Origin: Caballeronia choica
GTDB lineage: Bacteria > Pseudomonadota > Gammaproteobacteria > Burkholderiales > Burkholderiaceae
Assembly (NCBI RefSeq): GCF_001544535.1
Contig: NZ_FCON02000002.1
Span: forward strand, 62,001-126,000
Length of the DNA stretch: 64,000 nt
Reading direction: 5' to 3'
The notes under the pieces are model-generated. The model had not been told where the DNA came from, did no database searches, and saw only the letters and a list, made by a program, of their open reading frames with translations. Shown piece after piece: positions 1 through 8,624 of the stretch. Made by a program: the position numbers and the translations under genes. Each line of letters begins with the position of its first letter. Position 1 is the stretch's first letter.

Positions 1-149
1 CGAACTCGCCTCGTGAAGGAAGCGCCACGTTGCGAGGTATCAGGATTGTTTAAGTCCGCGGCATCGGCATCGATCCGTTCCGTGCGATCCATCGGGCGCG
101 GCTTTCGACCGACGCCCGCAGATGGTCAAAATCAAATCAAGGAGACGTC

Positions 150-1496
150 GTGAACACTGTAATTGCGCGGGAACCGGTGACAGCCGCGACCCACACTTCG
201 GAGGCTGCTGCAAGGACATATCGAAAGATCGCATGGAGGATCGTGCCGTTTCTGCTCGTGTGCTACATCGTCAGTTATCTGGACCGTGTCAACCTGAGCT
301 TTGCGAAACTGCAGTTCATGCAGGATTTGGGCTTTACGGATGCAGTCTATGGTCTGGGTGGTGGTCTGTTCTACCTCACCTACGTGCTGTTCGAAGTGCC
401 TAGCAACCTCTATCTGCAACGCGTGGGCGCGCGTGCGACCCTGCTGCGCATCATGACGTTGTGGGGCGCAGTCACCGTCTTGATGAGCCTGATTACCAGC
501 CCGACGCATCTGTATGTTGCACGCTGCCTGTTAGGCGCTGCCGAGGCGGGGTTCTTCCCTGGCGTGATTCTGTACCTGACCTACTGGTTTCCTTCGACAT
601 ACCGGGCCAGGATCATGTCGATCTTCCTGATGGGCATTCCCGTGTCGGGCTGGATTGGCGGTCCGCTGGCAGGGTGGATCATGCATGACCTTTCAGGCCT
701 GCACGGTTTGAGAGGGTGGCAGCTTTTATTCATCTATGAAGGGCTGCCGGCCATCGCGTTGGGGATCACTGCGTATTTCTATCTCACCAACGGCGTCGCG
801 CAGGCCAAATGGCTATCGGACTCGGAAAAAGCGATCGTACTTGCCGATTTGCAGGCCGAGCACGCCGACAAGTCCGTAACGAGCAGCGAATCAATAGGAA
901 CGCTGTTCCGCGATCCACGCTTCTATGCGGCGGTGTTTGCCTATTTCGCCATCACGTGCGCGACCGTCGCCATGAGCCTGTGGGTACCTACACTCATCAA
1001 GGGTCTGGCCGTGAATGACCTTCGCACGATTGGCTGGCTGTCTGCCGTTCCGTACCTCGCGGCGACCGTGGGTTTGTGGGCAATTGGGCGGCACTCGGAC
1101 TATCGGCTCGAAAGGCGTTACCACGTTGCGGTGTCGCTCGTTGCATCGGCTGCGGGCTTTATTCTGCTGGGATTCACCGGCGGAAGCGTCGGCTGGACGA
1201 TCGCGCTGCTGGCGCTTGCGGCGACCGGGCTGTACGGCGCGATCCCCGTATTCTGGGCGATCCCCACCAGTTATCTTTCCAGGTCCAACGCGCCTGCCGG
1301 AATCGCCTTGATCAGCAGTCTCGGGTGTCTGGGCGGCTTCTTGAGCACTGCAATCATCGGTTGGGTGAAGAGCCTGACCGGGAGTCTGGACCTTGCGATG
1401 GGCGCGGTGGGGCTGCTGTTGATCGTTGCCTCCGCAGGATTGCTGATCGCGTTTCCGGCCAGGATGATTCAGCCGGCGCGCGCGAACGCATCCTGA
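150..1496 (+). CDS. MFS transporter, anion:cation symporter (ACS) family
   Basis: This is a 448-residue integral inner-membrane protein with about 12 hydrophobic segments. The first is preceded by a cytoplasmic stretch ending in RKIAWR. The YLDRVNLSFAKLQ segment after helix 1, LLGAAEAGFFPG in helix 4 and the glycine-rich GIPVSGWIGGPLAGW are hallmarks of the ACS family (tartrate, phthalate, glucarate and 4-hydroxyphenylacetate permeases), which import organic anions with protons. The start is GTG at 150 with SD AAGGAG at 139-144. It lies upstream of and co-directional with a MmgE/PrpD gene, so a carboxylate substrate for that enzyme is a reasonable inference. A second ACS-type transporter lies at 60168. 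The substrate cannot be read from sequence. Confidence 0.93.
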   Translation: MNTVIAREPVTAATHTSEAAARTYRKIAWRIVPFLLVCYIVSYLDRVNLSFAKLQFMQDLGFTDAVYGLGGGLFYLTYVLFEVPSNLYLQRVGARATLLRIMTLWGAVTVLMSLITSPTHLYVARCLLGAAEAGFFPGVILYLTYWFPSTYRARIMSIFLMGIPVSGWIGGPLAGWIMHDLSGLHGLRGWQLLFIYEGLPAIALGITAYFYLTNGVAQAKWLSDSEKAIVLADLQAEHADKSVTSSESIGTLFRDPRFYAAVFAYFAITCATVAMSLWVPTLIKGLAVNDLRTIGWLSAVPYLAATVGLWAIGRHSDYRLERRYHVAVSLVASAAGFILLGFTGGSVGWTIALLALAATGLYGAIPVFWAIPTSYLSRSNAPAGIALISSLGCLGGFLSTAIIGWVKSLTGSLDLAMGAVGLLLIVASAGLLIAFPARMIQPARANAS

Positions 1497-1660
1497 ACGC
1501 GGAAGCCTCGTCACCAGAGCCCGTTTCAGGCTTCTCCGCAGATAAATCATGGTCAGAAGGCAGTGCTTCAATGCAGCGTCGATGCCGCTATCGACGTGCT
1601 GCGCGCAGCGAACACGATCTGACGCCCCTGTTGTTTCCGTTCATCCATTTTTCTACCACC

Positions 1661-2899
1661 ATGACCGATCATCCCAGTCTTGATCTCGCAACCTTTGCCG
1701 CACAATTGCGCTTCGATACGATTCCACCGGACGTGGTCGAGCGGACCGTGAACCTCTACGTGGATTGGCTTGGCTCGGCACTCGCGGGAAAAGGTGCACG
1801 TCCGGTCGAAACGATTGCCGCTTTTGCCCGCCGCGCAGCCCCGGGCCACGGGGTGGGCGCGGGCGGCGTCGCTGAAGTACTGATTGACCGAACGCGCACG
1901 ACGCCCTATTTCGCAGCGATGGTGAATGGCGCCGCGTCGCATTTTGCGGAACAGGACGACGTGCACAACGGTTCGGTGTTCCATCCGGCAACGGTCGTTT
2001 TTCCCGTTGCGTTGGCACTCGCGCAAGCTCGCGGCGCATCGGGCCGGGACTTTATTACGGCGGCGGTGGCGGGTTACGAAACAGGCATTCGCGTGGGCGA
2101 GTTTCTTGGCCGCTCTCACTACAAGGTGTTCCATACAACCGGCACTGCCGGGACGGTGGCGGCCGCGGCCACGGCGGGCCGTCTGCTTGGCCTGTCGCCG
2201 CAACAGATGCTTGATGCGTTCGGTTCGGCGGGGACACAGGCAAGCGGCTTGTGGGAGTTCTTGCGCGATGCGGCCGATTCGAAACAACTGCATACGGGAA
2301 TGGCGGCAGCCAACGGCCTGATGGCTGCAGAACTCGCCGCTGACGGATTCAGGGGCGCAACGCGTATCCTGGAAGGGGCGCAGGGCATGGCGGCGGGCAT
2401 GTCGAGCGATGCCGATCCGGCACGGCTCGTCGATCGTCTCGGCGAGCGGTGGGCGACGGCGGAAACGTCGTTCAAATATCACGCGTCGTGCCGCCACTCA
2501 CATCCTGCCGCCGACGCGCTGCTTGCCGTCATGGGGCGCGAGCGTCTGGGTGCTTCCGATATCGCGCGCGTCACCGCGCACGTGCATCAGGCTGCGCTCG
2601 ATGTTCTCGGGGCCGTGGTTGTGCCGCGCACCGTGCATCAGGCGAAGTTCAACATGGGAACCGTGCTTGGACTCGTCGCGTTGCATGGCTATGCGGGGGT
2701 CAACGAGTTCGAAGGCGGTTTCGACGCGGCGCCAGTGGCGGCGTTCCGCGACAAAGTGGAAATGGCTTACGACGATGAAGTGGAGCGCGCATATCCGGCT
2801 CGCTGGATCGGCAAGGTTACCGTCACTACACACGATGGCCGCCGCTATGCGGGTCGCGTCGATGAACCAAAGGGCGACCCGGGCAACACGTTAGCGTGA
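1661..2899 (+). CDS. MmgE/PrpD family protein (C-terminus frameshifted)
   Basis: This is a 412-residue MmgE/PrpD-family protein; the family includes 2-methylcitrate dehydratase and cis-aconitate decarboxylase and works on small tricarboxylic or dicarboxylic acids in the cytosol. Family features visible are the N-terminal LRFDTIPPDVV and DWLGSALAG, the HFAEQDDVHNGSVFHP block with conserved Asp/His, and KYHASCRHSHPAADAL. The ATG at 1661 fits the family start, although no clear SD precedes it; the open frame continues far upstream (to 1076) without homology. The frame ends early at 2897-2899, just after GDPGNTLA, where relatives run about 45-50 residues further. That missing tail is present in the next frame (2898-3047). 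The gene may be a frameshift mutant or contain a sequencing error. Confidence 0.85.
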   Translation: MTDHPSLDLATFAAQLRFDTIPPDVVERTVNLYVDWLGSALAGKGARPVETIAAFARRAAPGHGVGAGGVAEVLIDRTRTTPYFAAMVNGAASHFAEQDDVHNGSVFHPATVVFPVALALAQARGASGRDFITAAVAGYETGIRVGEFLGRSHYKVFHTTGTAGTVAAAATAGRLLGLSPQQMLDAFGSAGTQASGLWEFLRDAADSKQLHTGMAAANGLMAAELAADGFRGATRILEGAQGMAAGMSSDADPARLVDRLGERWATAETSFKYHASCRHSHPAADALLAVMGRERLGASDIARVTAHVHQAALDVLGAVVVPRTVHQAKFNMGTVLGLVALHGYAGVNEFEGGFDAAPVAAFRDKVEMAYDDEVERAYPARWIGKVTVTTHDGRRYAGRVDEPKGDPGNTLA

Positions 2900-3047
2900 C
2901 GAAATAGCTGAAAAGGTCCGCCGACTTGCTGCGTTCTCGGGCGCGGCATCGGAGCGCGAGGTGTCGAAGCTGCTCGATGAAGCGTGGCAGATAACCTCGT
3001 GTGCGGTGACGAAATCGGTCTTCACGGGCCGCCCGGTGGAAGCGTAA
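2898..3047 (+). pseudogene. Out-of-frame C-terminal segment of the MmgE/PrpD gene
   Basis: Read from 2898, the frame gives DEIAEKVRRLAAFSG, then SEREVSKLLDEAW, and a stop at 3045-3047. This matches the usual MmgE/PrpD ending (GDPxxPLSDxEL..KF..LA.....LLxxLWxL). Joining it to the upstream frame by removing one base near 2897 gives LADEIAEK and a protein of about 460 residues, the normal family length. A single inserted base therefore explains the early stop at 2899. Confidence 0.7.
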
Positions 3048-3107
3048 CGGCACCGGGTTCATGGCTCGTCGCACCGCGAGCACTACGCCTCGCGACCGTG
3101 CGTGTCG

Positions 3108-5858
3108 CTATTGGATCAAGCCCCGCGTCCTGCCGATCGCGACCGCCTGCGTCCGGTTCTGCGCGCCAAGCTTCGAGTTGATCTTGCGCAGGTGCGACTT
3201 CACCGTCAGTTCAGAGACGAACAGCTTTTCCGCTATGACGCGGTTGCGGTGACCGGCCGACAGCATGCGTAGCACGTCGAGTTCACGCGCGGTCAGTGCA
3301 TCGGCTGCGTCACCCGTGACCGCACGCGGCGAGACCGCGGCGGCTATTTCGGCATCGAGCGGAGCGGGCGCGAACTGCGCCAGCAATCGTTCGACGAAGC
3401 CCGGCACGATCCCGAACGACCCGAACCGCCCCTGATGATGCGCGGCCCAGAGCCCGATCAGGTTGCCAAGGTTTTCGCCCTCGTCGAGAAAGGTGCGCAT
3501 GAAGCCTTCCTGGCTTGCCATGTGCAACGCCTCCGTCAATTCCGCGAACGATTGTTCCTGCTCCCCCATGCCGGCGAGCGCCATCGCGTGCAGCACGCGC
3601 AGCTTCAGCACGCGCCAGTGACGCTGCCGGGCGGTGGCCTGTTCCATCGCCTTCACCAGCGTGTCCGCTGCGCTCGCAGGGTTGCCCTGCGCGATGTCGA
3701 GCCGGCATTGAGCGATCAAGGAAAGATCGATTTCATTGGCGCGCAAGGAAACGTCGACACATTCCCATTCGCCATGCAGCGCGGCGGAGCGCAACGCCTG
3801 CGCGGCGGCGTCGAAGCGGCCTTCCAGGGTCGCGGCCCGCGCCCGTTCCAGCCACGCGGAGCCCCTCATCCGCGCCGAGCCGACTGCACGCCCCAGTTGT
3901 TCCAACTCCCCGAGCAGCCGCTGCCAGAGTTCCTTGTCGCCGCGTGCATAAGCGATGCGCGCGCTGGTCAGATGGCAAACGATCAATGTATCCGGAGGGC
4001 TGTTGCCCTTCGCGAAGGGCAGCGCGCCAGCCAGAAGGCGATTTGCTTCATCCAGTGAATTGGTCTCGTAAAGCACGAGCGCCCAGGAGACGTCGATGCT
4101 CGTCTTGCCGCCCGACATTCCGCCATAAAGATTGCTCCAGTCTCGCCCCGCTGCCGATTCGAGTCGGGCGAGCGCGGTGCCAAGCCGGCCCTGCACCATA
4201 TCGATGTTGGCCTCGAGCGCCTCCGTGACGGCCCGCATCAGGATGAAGGGATGGTCCTGCGTGCGCTGCAGTGCGCGGGACAACACCCCACGGGCTTCAT
4301 CGTAGCGATGGGTGCTCACGAGGCTGTACACGAGCGAGTTGGCGAGGCTGCAATACGCAAAGATTGCGTCGGGTCGCAACTGGTCGAGTATCGCCAACCC
4401 GGACCGGCGGCATTCGTCGACCTGGTCGTTCATCGCAAACAGCACACAACGGACTGCTTCGGCTTCAACCGCGAAACTGTCGCGATCGGTAGCGCTCTCG
4501 TTGTCCGCGAGAATGCGATGCACCGTCTTCATTGCGTCGGCGTATCGCCGGTTGAGCAGCAGCACCCAGGCGTAGGTCAGTCCCGTGCGGGGGCGGCTTG
4601 CAAGCACGTCGGCCGGGATCTTGTCGAGCCAGCGCGCCAGCATCCTGATGCGTCCGGCACCCAGCACGGAACCCGTATGCAGCGCGATCTGCTCGAGCGC
4701 TTCTTCAGGCCGGCCCGCGTCGAGCAGATGGTCGATGGCAGGCACGGGACGGCCCGCGTCGATGTACCAGCGCGCTGCGGCGGCGTGCAACTGCCGCTCG
4801 CGTTCCGGGTTTGCGACATGCAACCGGTGGCGCAGGAAACTGCCGAAAAGCCGGTGATAGCGATACCAGTCGCGCTCGTTATCCAGCGGCACCAGGAACA
4901 GATGGGCCCGCTCCAGGTAGTCGAGCATCTCGCGGCTGTCGTCGCGGCCGGTCAACGCGTCGCACAGTGGTGCCGATAGCTGGGTCAGTACGCTCGTGTC
5001 CAGCAGAAAGGTGCGGCACGATTCGCTCTGCCTGACGAGGATGTCTTCCGCGAGGAACTCGGCCAGATCGAGATTGGTGCCTGAGAACGATGCGACAAAC
5101 GACGCATGATCGGAGCGCGTACGCAGCGACAGCGTCGCCAGATAGATCGCCGTGGCCCAGCCCTCGGTGCAGCGATGCAACGTCGCGATTTCGTTGTCGC
5201 CGAGCGGCAGTTCGCATTTTTCGCGTATGAACGCGGTGGCCTCGGCGAGCGTGAAGCGCAATGCCGCCGGGTTGATGTCGAGCAATTCGCCGCGCGCACG
5301 GATGCGCCCGACGCCAAGTTCCGGCGTGACGCGCGAACCGATGACGAGTGTGCCGCAAGGCGGCAGTGCCTGAATCAGACGCTGCACGAAGCTTAGTACC
5401 GGGACGCTCTGGATCGCTTCGAAATCGTCGAGGAGGATCGAGAACGGCCTTGCGCAGGACGCGATGCGTTCCAGAAGGCGATCAGGCAGGCGTCCCGCGG
5501 GCCGGGCGACCGTCTCGGGCGTCCCGCTACGCGGAATCGGCAACGCTTCCATGCCGGCCTCCAGATGCATCAGGAAACGCAGCAGATCGTTATCGGCGGC
5601 ATCGACGCGCAGCCAGACGGCGCTACGCTGCGCGGCGCGGCAGCGCGCGGCGTACTGCTGCATCAACGTGGTCTTGCCGAAGCCTGCTCCGGCGCGGATC
5701 AGCACAAGCCGGGCGGTTTGCGCGCCGTACATGGCTTCGACGAGGTGCGGCCGGTCCAGTTGGGTCGGGCTGTCGGCAGGCGGCATCAGTTTCGATGCCA
5801 GCACGCCCGGCACACTGTTGTCGTTGCCGATGTCGTCGTCGGCACCAACGATGTTCAT
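3108..5858 (-). CDS. MalT-like LuxR-family transcriptional regulator (LAL)
   Basis: This is a 916-residue large ATP-binding LuxR regulator. After a short leader with ASKLMPP, a Walker A motif GAGFGKTT sits at residues 57-64 and a Walker B-like ILLDDFEAI follows. A long TPR-like helical middle comes next (MalT domain III type). The C-terminal LuxR HTH runs from LTARELDVLRMLSAG through LTVKSHLRKINSKLG. Proteins of this class bind an inducer and ATP, oligomerise and activate catabolic promoters. The start is ATG at 5858 with SD GGAGA 9 nt upstream; 23 further in-frame codons upstream look non-coding. It is divergent from the thiolase/acyl-CoA-dehydrogenase unit at 6197, its most likely target. 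It is also one of two candidates for binding the 21-bp repeats described elsewhere in this list. Confidence 0.93.
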   Translation of the reverse strand: MNIVGADDDIGNDNSVPGVLASKLMPPADSPTQLDRPHLVEAMYGAQTARLVLIRAGAGFGKTTLMQQYAARCRAAQRSAVWLRVDAADNDLLRFLMHLEAGMEALPIPRSGTPETVARPAGRLPDRLLERIASCARPFSILLDDFEAIQSVPVLSFVQRLIQALPPCGTLVIGSRVTPELGVGRIRARGELLDINPAALRFTLAEATAFIREKCELPLGDNEIATLHRCTEGWATAIYLATLSLRTRSDHASFVASFSGTNLDLAEFLAEDILVRQSESCRTFLLDTSVLTQLSAPLCDALTGRDDSREMLDYLERAHLFLVPLDNERDWYRYHRLFGSFLRHRLHVANPERERQLHAAAARWYIDAGRPVPAIDHLLDAGRPEEALEQIALHTGSVLGAGRIRMLARWLDKIPADVLASRPRTGLTYAWVLLLNRRYADAMKTVHRILADNESATDRDSFAVEAEAVRCVLFAMNDQVDECRRSGLAILDQLRPDAIFAYCSLANSLVYSLVSTHRYDEARGVLSRALQRTQDHPFILMRAVTEALEANIDMVQGRLGTALARLESAAGRDWSNLYGGMSGGKTSIDVSWALVLYETNSLDEANRLLAGALPFAKGNSPPDTLIVCHLTSARIAYARGDKELWQRLLGELEQLGRAVGSARMRGSAWLERARAATLEGRFDAAAQALRSAALHGEWECVDVSLRANEIDLSLIAQCRLDIAQGNPASAADTLVKAMEQATARQRHWRVLKLRVLHAMALAGMGEQEQSFAELTEALHMASQEGFMRTFLDEGENLGNLIGLWAAHHQGRFGSFGIVPGFVERLLAQFAPAPLDAEIAAAVSPRAVTGDAADALTARELDVLRMLSAGHRNRVIAEKLFVSELTVKSHLRKINSKLGAQNRTQAVAIGRTRGLIQ

Positions 5859-6196
5859 GAACGAATGTCTCCAGTCTGCGTCGCTTGAGAGGACGACTAT
5901 TGCGATTGTTTCACATGCCAATGCCACCGTCGTAGTTCTTTCGAACTATTTGCCACCACGACCAAATTCCTCCGTTCGATGCACGACAGGGGGGGCGGAT
6001 GGTCCTAAAGTCGGTGCCTGAGGCTGTCTGACGGCGGGCTCGTGCGATGCCATCGTGATGCCCGTGAGCACCCGATTGCACGCCTGCCCGTCACCGCCGG
6101 CGAGGGACGATGCCCGCCGGCGCGACGCATACGGCCATAAACCTATTGGATGGATCGGTTGAACAGCGCTTTCAGATGATTTCTTCAGGATCCGAC
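5859..6196. promoter_or_regulatory. Divergent promoter region, LAL regulator // thiolase unit
   Basis: This 338-bp non-coding stretch separates the LAL regulator (start 5858, minus) from the thiolase (start 6197, plus). It must hold both promoters. It contains a perfect inverted repeat at 5933-5948, listed separately. It has no copy of the ACCTMCCC-N5-GGGKAGGT element found at the other catabolic promoters. Confidence 0.55.
5933..5948. promoter_or_regulatory. Inverted repeat TAGTTC-N4-GAACTA, candidate operator
   Basis: TAGTTC (5933-5938) and GAACTA (5943-5948) are perfect complements separated by TTTC. The repeat lies 74 bp upstream of the LAL regulator start in the divergent intergenic region. 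Its size and symmetry suit a dimeric regulator. The assignment is inference from position and symmetry only. Confidence 0.35.
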
Positions 6197-7381
6197 ATGA
6201 GCAACAAGGTGGTGGTCGCCGGCGTAGGGATGATCCCCTTCAGCAAGCCCGGCGCCAACGACGACTACGCAACGATGGGTGCGCGCGCGGCGCGTGCCGC
6301 GCTGGCCGACGCGCGGATCGATTACGCGCTGATCGGGCAGGCCTATGCCGGTTACGTATTCGGCGATTCGGCCTGCGGACAGGCGGCGATCTATGGCGTC
6401 GGCCTGACCGGCATTCCTGTCGTCAATGTCAACAACAACGGCGCGACCGGGTCGACGGCGCTCTACCTTGCGCGTCAGGCCGTGGAGAGCGGCGCCGTCG
6501 AGTGCGCGATTGCGCTCGGCTTCGAGCAGATGGCACCGGGCGCGCTAAAAGGCGCCTACCCGGACCGTCCGGCACCGATGGAACGCTTCGTCAGGACGAT
6601 GACGGACGTCCAGGGTATCGACGAAGCGGCACCGCGCGCGGCGCAGCTTTTCGGCGGCGCGGGACGCGAGTACATGAAAGGGTACGACATCAAGCCGGAA
6701 ACCTTCGGCCTGATCTCCGTGAAGGCGCGTCGGCATGCCGCCAACAATCCGTTCGCGGTGTTCCGCACTCCGCTCACGCTCGAAGAAGTGATGGCTTCGC
6801 CGGCGGTGTTCGATCCGCTCACGCGCCTGCAATGCTGCCCGCCGACCTGCGGCGCGGCAGCGGCGATCCTGTGCTCGGAGGCCTTTGCCCGCAGGCATGG
6901 CCTCGATACGCGAGTCGCGATCGCCGCGCAATCGATGACCACCGACCGCAACAGTACGTTCGACGAAGGCGACATGCGCAAGGTGGTCGGGTTCGACATG
7001 ACCCGTGCGGCAGCCGGGCAGGTGTACGAGCGGGCAGGCGTCAGCCCGGCCGATATCGACGTAGTCGAACTGCACGACTGCTTCACCGCCAACGAACTGA
7101 TCACCTATGAAGGCCTCGGGCTGACACCCGAAGGGACCGCCGAGAAGTTCATTCTCGACGGCGATAACACGTATGGCGGGCGCGTCGTGACCAATCCGTC
7201 GGGTGGGCTGTTGTCGAAGGGGCATCCGCTCGGCGCCACCGGTCTCGCGCAATGCGCCGAACTCGTCTGGCAGTTGCGTGGCGATGCGAAGCGGCGCCAG
7301 GTCGAAGGCGCGCGGCTCGCGCTTCAGCACAACCTCGGTCTGGGCGGCGCCTGCGTGGTCACGCTGTACGAACGTCAGTAA
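6197..7381 (+). CDS. SCP-x-type thiolase-like protein lacking the nucleophilic Cys
   Basis: This 394-residue protein is of the thiolase/lipid-transfer (SCP2-thiolase) type. The start is ATG at 6197 with SD AGGA just upstream; the open frame extends to 6110 without homology. The paralogues at 19181 and 31541 have NNNCSTGS with the acyl-accepting Cys at residue 82. Here the same segment is NNNGATGS, so residue 82 is Gly. The C-terminal SKGHPLGATG (His) and GGACVV (Cys) motifs are intact. A normal ping-pong thiolytic cycle is therefore unlikely. Cys-less members of this superfamily include Ltp2-type retro-aldolases that cleave 3-hydroxyacyl-CoA steroid side chains, and that role is possible. The adjacent DUF35 partner known from those systems is not seen. 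The gene is first in a unit with two acyl-CoA dehydrogenases. Confidence 0.9.
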   Translation: MSNKVVVAGVGMIPFSKPGANDDYATMGARAARAALADARIDYALIGQAYAGYVFGDSACGQAAIYGVGLTGIPVVNVNNNGATGSTALYLARQAVESGAVECAIALGFEQMAPGALKGAYPDRPAPMERFVRTMTDVQGIDEAAPRAAQLFGGAGREYMKGYDIKPETFGLISVKARRHAANNPFAVFRTPLTLEEVMASPAVFDPLTRLQCCPPTCGAAAAILCSEAFARRHGLDTRVAIAAQSMTTDRNSTFDEGDMRKVVGFDMTRAAAGQVYERAGVSPADIDVVELHDCFTANELITYEGLGLTPEGTAEKFILDGDNTYGGRVVTNPSGGLLSKGHPLGATGLAQCAELVWQLRGDAKRRQVEGARLALQHNLGLGGACVVTLYERQ

Positions 7382-7418
7382 CTACTTGCAATCGGGTTTC
7401 GACAAAAAGGACAGGCAG

Positions 7419-8615
7419 ATGGATTTACGCTTTACCGCAGCGGAAGAGGCCTTCCGCGAAGAAGTCAGGGCCTTCGTGCAGGCGCAACTTCCGGCTGATA
7501 TCCGCGACAAGGTGCTCGGACACCGGCGCATCGAGAAAGAAGACTACGTGCGCTGGCACCGCATTCTTCATGCGCAGGGCTGGGGCGCGCCGAGCTGGCC
7601 GAAGGCGTTCGGCGGCACCGGCTGGAACACGCTGCAACGGCTCATCTTCGATATCGAAACAGGGCGGGCGGGCGCGCCGCGTCTCTTGCCGTTCGGCCTC
7701 ACGATGATCGGACCGGTGTTGATGAAGTACGCAAGCCCCGAACTTCAGGCGCGCTTCCTGCCGCGTATTCCGACCGTGGAAGACTTCTGGTGTCAGGGCT
7801 ATTCGGAGCCCGGCTCCGGTTCCGATCTGGCTTCGCTCAAGACGCGCGCGGTCAGAAAAGGTGACCGCTATATCGTGAATGGCCAGAAGACCTGGACCAC
7901 GATGGCGCATCACGCCGACTGGATCTTCTGCCTCGTGCGCACCAACGCAGAAGCGCGGCCGCAGGAAGGCATTTCGATGCTGCTGATCGACATGAAGTCG
8001 CCCGGCGTCAGCGTGCGTCCGATCGTGACGCTCGACGGTGGCCACGATGTTAACGAGACGTGGTTCGAAGATGTCGAGGTGCCCGTCGCCAACCTGGTCG
8101 GTGAGGAAAATCGCGGCTGGACCTACGCGAAGTATCTGCTCGGGCACGAGCGCACGGGCATTGCCGGAATCGGCCACTGCTACCGCGAACTGCGCCTGTT
8201 GAAGCAGTACGCTGCGCAGTCCCCGGACGGCTGCGGAGGCACGATGCTCGACGACGTGCGCATGCGCGACAAGATTGCGCGCGTCGAAATGGATCTGATG
8301 GCGCTGGAAATGCTGCTGCTGCGCGTGGCGACGGCCGACGCCGGCAAGGGGCCGGGGCCGGAGGCGTCGATCGTGAAGATCCGCGGCTCGGAAGTCCAGC
8401 AGGACATCGCGATGCTGCAGCAGGAGGTCGCGGGGCCGCATGGCTGGCCCTACTCGCCGCAATGGCTCGAGGCGGGCGCCGCGCAGCCGGTCAGCGGGCC
8501 GGCCTGGGCGGCACCCGCTGCGTCCACGTATTTCGACATGCGCAAGACGTCGATCTACGGCGGAGCGACCGAAGTGCAGAAAAACATCATCTCCAAGATG
8601 ATCCTCGGGTTCTAG
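7419..8615 (+). CDS. Acyl-CoA dehydrogenase, large-subunit (PimC-like) type
   Basis: This is a 398-residue flavoprotein of the acyl-CoA dehydrogenase superfamily. It has an N-terminal helical domain, then CQGYSEPGSGSDLASL and NGQKTWTT (FAD/substrate beta-domain), and a C-terminal helical domain ending FDMRKTSIYGGATEVQKNII. The start is ATG at 7419 with SD AAAAGGA upstream; the frame is open further upstream only because it overlaps the thiolase gene. The next gene, 9 nt downstream, encodes a second, divergent acyl-CoA dehydrogenase. Such tandem pairs (PimC/PimD, ChsE1/E2) often form a heteromeric enzyme that oxidises bulky or dicarboxylic acyl-CoAs. The order thiolase-like, ACAD, ACAD suggests one beta-oxidation cycle. 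Electrons would pass to ETF, for example the one at 25279-26986. Confidence 0.93.
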   Translation: MDLRFTAAEEAFREEVRAFVQAQLPADIRDKVLGHRRIEKEDYVRWHRILHAQGWGAPSWPKAFGGTGWNTLQRLIFDIETGRAGAPRLLPFGLTMIGPVLMKYASPELQARFLPRIPTVEDFWCQGYSEPGSGSDLASLKTRAVRKGDRYIVNGQKTWTTMAHHADWIFCLVRTNAEARPQEGISMLLIDMKSPGVSVRPIVTLDGGHDVNETWFEDVEVPVANLVGEENRGWTYAKYLLGHERTGIAGIGHCYRELRLLKQYAAQSPDGCGGTMLDDVRMRDKIARVEMDLMALEMLLLRVATADAGKGPGPEASIVKIRGSEVQQDIAMLQQEVAGPHGWPYSPQWLEAGAAQPVSGPAWAAPAASTYFDMRKTSIYGGATEVQKNIISKMILGF

Positions 8616-8624
8616 GAAACAGAC

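Noticed and set aside
1076-1660. Upstream extension of the MmgE/PrpD frame
   Set aside because: The extension overlaps the MFS gene in another frame and is Arg-rich without homology. Family similarity begins just after ATG 1661.
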